A program made the position numbers and the translations under genes. A stretch of DNA of 64,000 nucleotides from contig NZ_CP046242.1 of assembly GCF_023205095.1 (NCBI RefSeq), forward strand, positions 609,001 through 673,000. Direction: 5' to 3'. This document shows, piece after piece, positions 62,365 to 64,000 of the stretch (its first letter is position 1; each line of letters starts with the position of its first letter). A model generated the notes under the pieces. The model did no database searches and was not told the DNA's origin. It saw nothing but the letters and a program-made list of their open reading frames with translations. This DNA is from Bizionia sp. M204. GTDB taxonomy: Bacteria > Bacteroidota > Bacteroidia > Flavobacteriales > Flavobacteriaceae.

Positions 62365-63657
62365 ATGAGATACGACTCCATTCCAAATACCTTATTCAAA
62401 AAAAACAGAACGAACTTTATTTCTAAAATGCAACCTAACACCATTGCTATTTTAACATCTAACGATGTAAAACATAACAATGCCGACGATGTTATGGGTT
62501 TTACGCAAAACAACGATTTATTTTATCTCTCTGGAATTGATCAAGAAGATACGATATTAGTGCTTTATCCGGATGCCTACAAAAAAGAAAATAAAGCCAT
62601 TTTATTTATCAAGGAAACCAATGAACAGATAAAAGTTTGGGATGGTGAAAAACTCACCAAAGAACAAGCCATAGAAATTTCAGGAATTGAACGTGTTGAG
62701 TGGATTCATGATTTTGAAATGACCTTACAATACATGGCTTTTGAAGCCGATGGGTTTTATCTAGGACATAATGAACATTTAAAACGAGTTACCAAGGACC
62801 AAGAAACGCAACAAGACAGAATGATTAAATGGTGTAAAGAAAAATATCCTTTGCATGATTATTATCGCGCTGCAAAAATAACAAGAGCGCTACGCCCCAT
62901 AAAACATGAAGAAGAAATTCTTCAAATTAAGAAGGCTGCAGCTATTAGCGTTGTTAGTTTTATGCGCGTTTTAAAAGCGTGCAAACCAGACATAAAGGAA
63001 TACGAATTGGAAGCCGAATTATCCTATAATTTAATACAATCGGGCGCAACCCGACATGCCTTTAAACCCATTGTGGCTTCAGGAAAAAATGCCTGTGCTT
63101 TGCATTATAATGCAAACGATGCCTTATGTAAATCTGGCGATATGATATTATTGGATTTTGGCGTTTGCTATGCCAATTATAATAGTGATACAACCCGTTG
63201 TTTTCCGGTAAACGGTAAGTTTTCAGCAAGACAAAAAGAGGTTTATTCTGCTGTTTTAAAGTGTTTAAAAGAAGGGAGTGAATTATTAAAACCTGGTGTT
63301 TTACCTTCAGATTACGAAACTCAAATGGCGCGATTGGTGGAAACTGAATTGATAGCTTTAGGGTTATTAAACGCTGATGAGGTTGCAAATCAGGATCCAG
63401 ATAAACCCTTGTATAAAAAATATTTTATGCATGGTACGGCACACCATATTGGATTAGACGTGCATGATGTTGGGTTGTATTCACGACCTTTAGAAGCGGG
63501 AATGGTACTCACTTGCGAACCTGGGATTTATATTCCTGAAGAAGGTATTGGTTGCAGGTTAGAGAATGATTATCTCATTACAGAAAATGGAACTATAAAT
63601 TTAACAGAAAAAATGCCAATCGAAATTAGTGATATTGAAGCATTAATGACCAAATAA
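62365..63657 (+). CDS. M24 family aminopeptidase P (Xaa-Pro aminopeptidase)
   Basis: 430 aa. The N-terminal creatinase/prolidase-like domain (about 1-165) is followed by the pita-bread metallopeptidase domain. Metal ligands are visible: LLDFGVCYANYNSDTTR (two Asp), HGTAHHIGLDVHDVG (His) and LTCEPGIYIPEEGIGCRLEND (two Glu). It removes N-terminal residues before proline. Cytoplasmic. A TATATTTA box lies 14 nt upstream of the ATG. A second M24-type gene starts 8 bp after its stop, so the two form an operon. Confidence 0.93.
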   Translation: MRYDSIPNTLFKKNRTNFISKMQPNTIAILTSNDVKHNNADDVMGFTQNNDLFYLSGIDQEDTILVLYPDAYKKENKAILFIKETNEQIKVWDGEKLTKEQAIEISGIERVEWIHDFEMTLQYMAFEADGFYLGHNEHLKRVTKDQETQQDRMIKWCKEKYPLHDYYRAAKITRALRPIKHEEEILQIKKAAAISVVSFMRVLKACKPDIKEYELEAELSYNLIQSGATRHAFKPIVASGKNACALHYNANDALCKSGDMILLDFGVCYANYNSDTTRCFPVNGKFSARQKEVYSAVLKCLKEGSELLKPGVLPSDYETQMARLVETELIALGLLNADEVANQDPDKPLYKKYFMHGTAHHIGLDVHDVGLYSRPLEAGMVLTCEPGIYIPEEGIGCRLENDYLITENGTINLTEKMPIEISDIEALMTK

Positions 63658-63665
63658 TAAATAAG

Positions 63666-64000
63666 ATGATAGGAATAGGAGGATCAACAATAGAAGCAGA
63701 GTTAAACGCTATTAAACCAACAGCACATTTGATTAAGCCCATAAAAAAAGAAGAATTTCAACAGCGTATTGACAAGGCGTGTCAGTTAATGCAAGATCAA
63801 AATATACCAGCGATGTACTTGAATGCTGGGACCAATTTATTTTATTTTACAGGCATGAAATGGAGTGCTAGTGAGCGCATGGTAGGTGCTTTATTATTTC
63901 CAAATGGAACCCTTATTTATATAGCGCCTGAATTTGAAAAAGGAACCATATTAGATTTTATGCTCATTGAAGGGACTATTGCATGTTGGATAGAACATGA
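63666..64000 (+). CDS. second M24-like aminopeptidase, cut by window edge
   Basis: ATG 63666 opens 111 visible codons (MIGIGGSTIEAELNAIKPTA ... IPAMYLNAGTNLFYFTGMKW ... GALLFPNGTLIYIAPEFEKG) and runs off the window. LNAGTNLFYFTG is the usual block of the creatinase N-terminal domain of Xaa-Pro peptidases. The catalytic domain would lie beyond the window, so activity cannot be judged. Confidence 0.85.
   Translation, partial: MIGIGGSTIEAELNAIKPTAHLIKPIKKEEFQQRIDKACQLMQDQNIPAMYLNAGTNLFYFTGMKWSASERMVGALLFPNGTLIYIAPEFEKGTILDFMLIEGTIACWIEH

Overview
The window is chromosomal DNA of a member of the Bacteroidota, most likely family Flavobacteriaceae. The evidence is AT-rich DNA, lipoprotein signals ending in C-S-S-D-D, a C-terminal type IX secretion sorting domain, a fused E1 2-oxoacid dehydrogenase, and repeated promoters of the Bacteroidetes type (TAnnTTTG at -7, TTG near -33). 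No rRNA, tRNA or CRISPR was seen.

Layout. 1-29.2 kb is mostly housekeeping: DoxX, fused E1 dehydrogenase, a degenerate M1-peptidase/beta-barrel protein, a secreted EEP-family protein, a LOG-family protein, UvrA, a NarL-type two-component pair, gamma-glutamyltransferase with neighbours, GlmM, a class V aminotransferase, a lipid A-type acyltransferase, a rhomboid protease, a TlpA-like lipoprotein, MnmE and a TrkA-type potassium channel. 29.2-38.5 kb is an accessory island. It opens with a 29-unit heptamer array and G/T-biased DNA, then holds a type I restriction-modification locus in the order hsdR, GxxExxY nuclease-like gene, hsdS, RhuM-Fic, hsdM. 38.5-48.7 kb holds surface lipoproteins, an outer-membrane barrel protein, a DUF4412 gene and a LytS/LytTR two-component system. 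49.0-62.2 kb is a copper/heavy-metal efflux operon: HYC_CC_PP protein, CusA, four-helix-bundle protein, CusC/TolC, DUF302, a RAYT transposase, a P-type ATPase, DUF305, CusB and an HMA lipoprotein. 62.3 kb to the end holds two M24 aminopeptidase P-family genes.

Most interesting observations. (1) Four promoters at 42.8-48.7 kb carry 9-bp direct repeats (ATnAGnATT) at an exact 21-bp period, just upstream of Bacteroidetes-type promoters. They precede two lipoprotein genes, the DUF4412 gene and the two-component operon itself, so this looks like an undescribed LytTR regulon with autoregulation. (2) That system appears damaged or altered. The kinase has an in-frame TAA at codon 174, the regulator has Asn instead of the phospho-acceptor Asp (residue 55), and the DUF4412 target has an in-frame TAA at codon 24 exactly at its signal-peptide junction. 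(3) The metal-efflux operon has been colonised by repeats. A RAYT transposase sits among palindromes of one family, one in each intergenic gap from tolC to cusB; cusA carries two in-frame repeat-derived insertions, one a 93-bp nested palindrome; the cusA stop codon lies inside a heptamer array; and the tolC signal peptide is partly encoded by the inverted heptamer.
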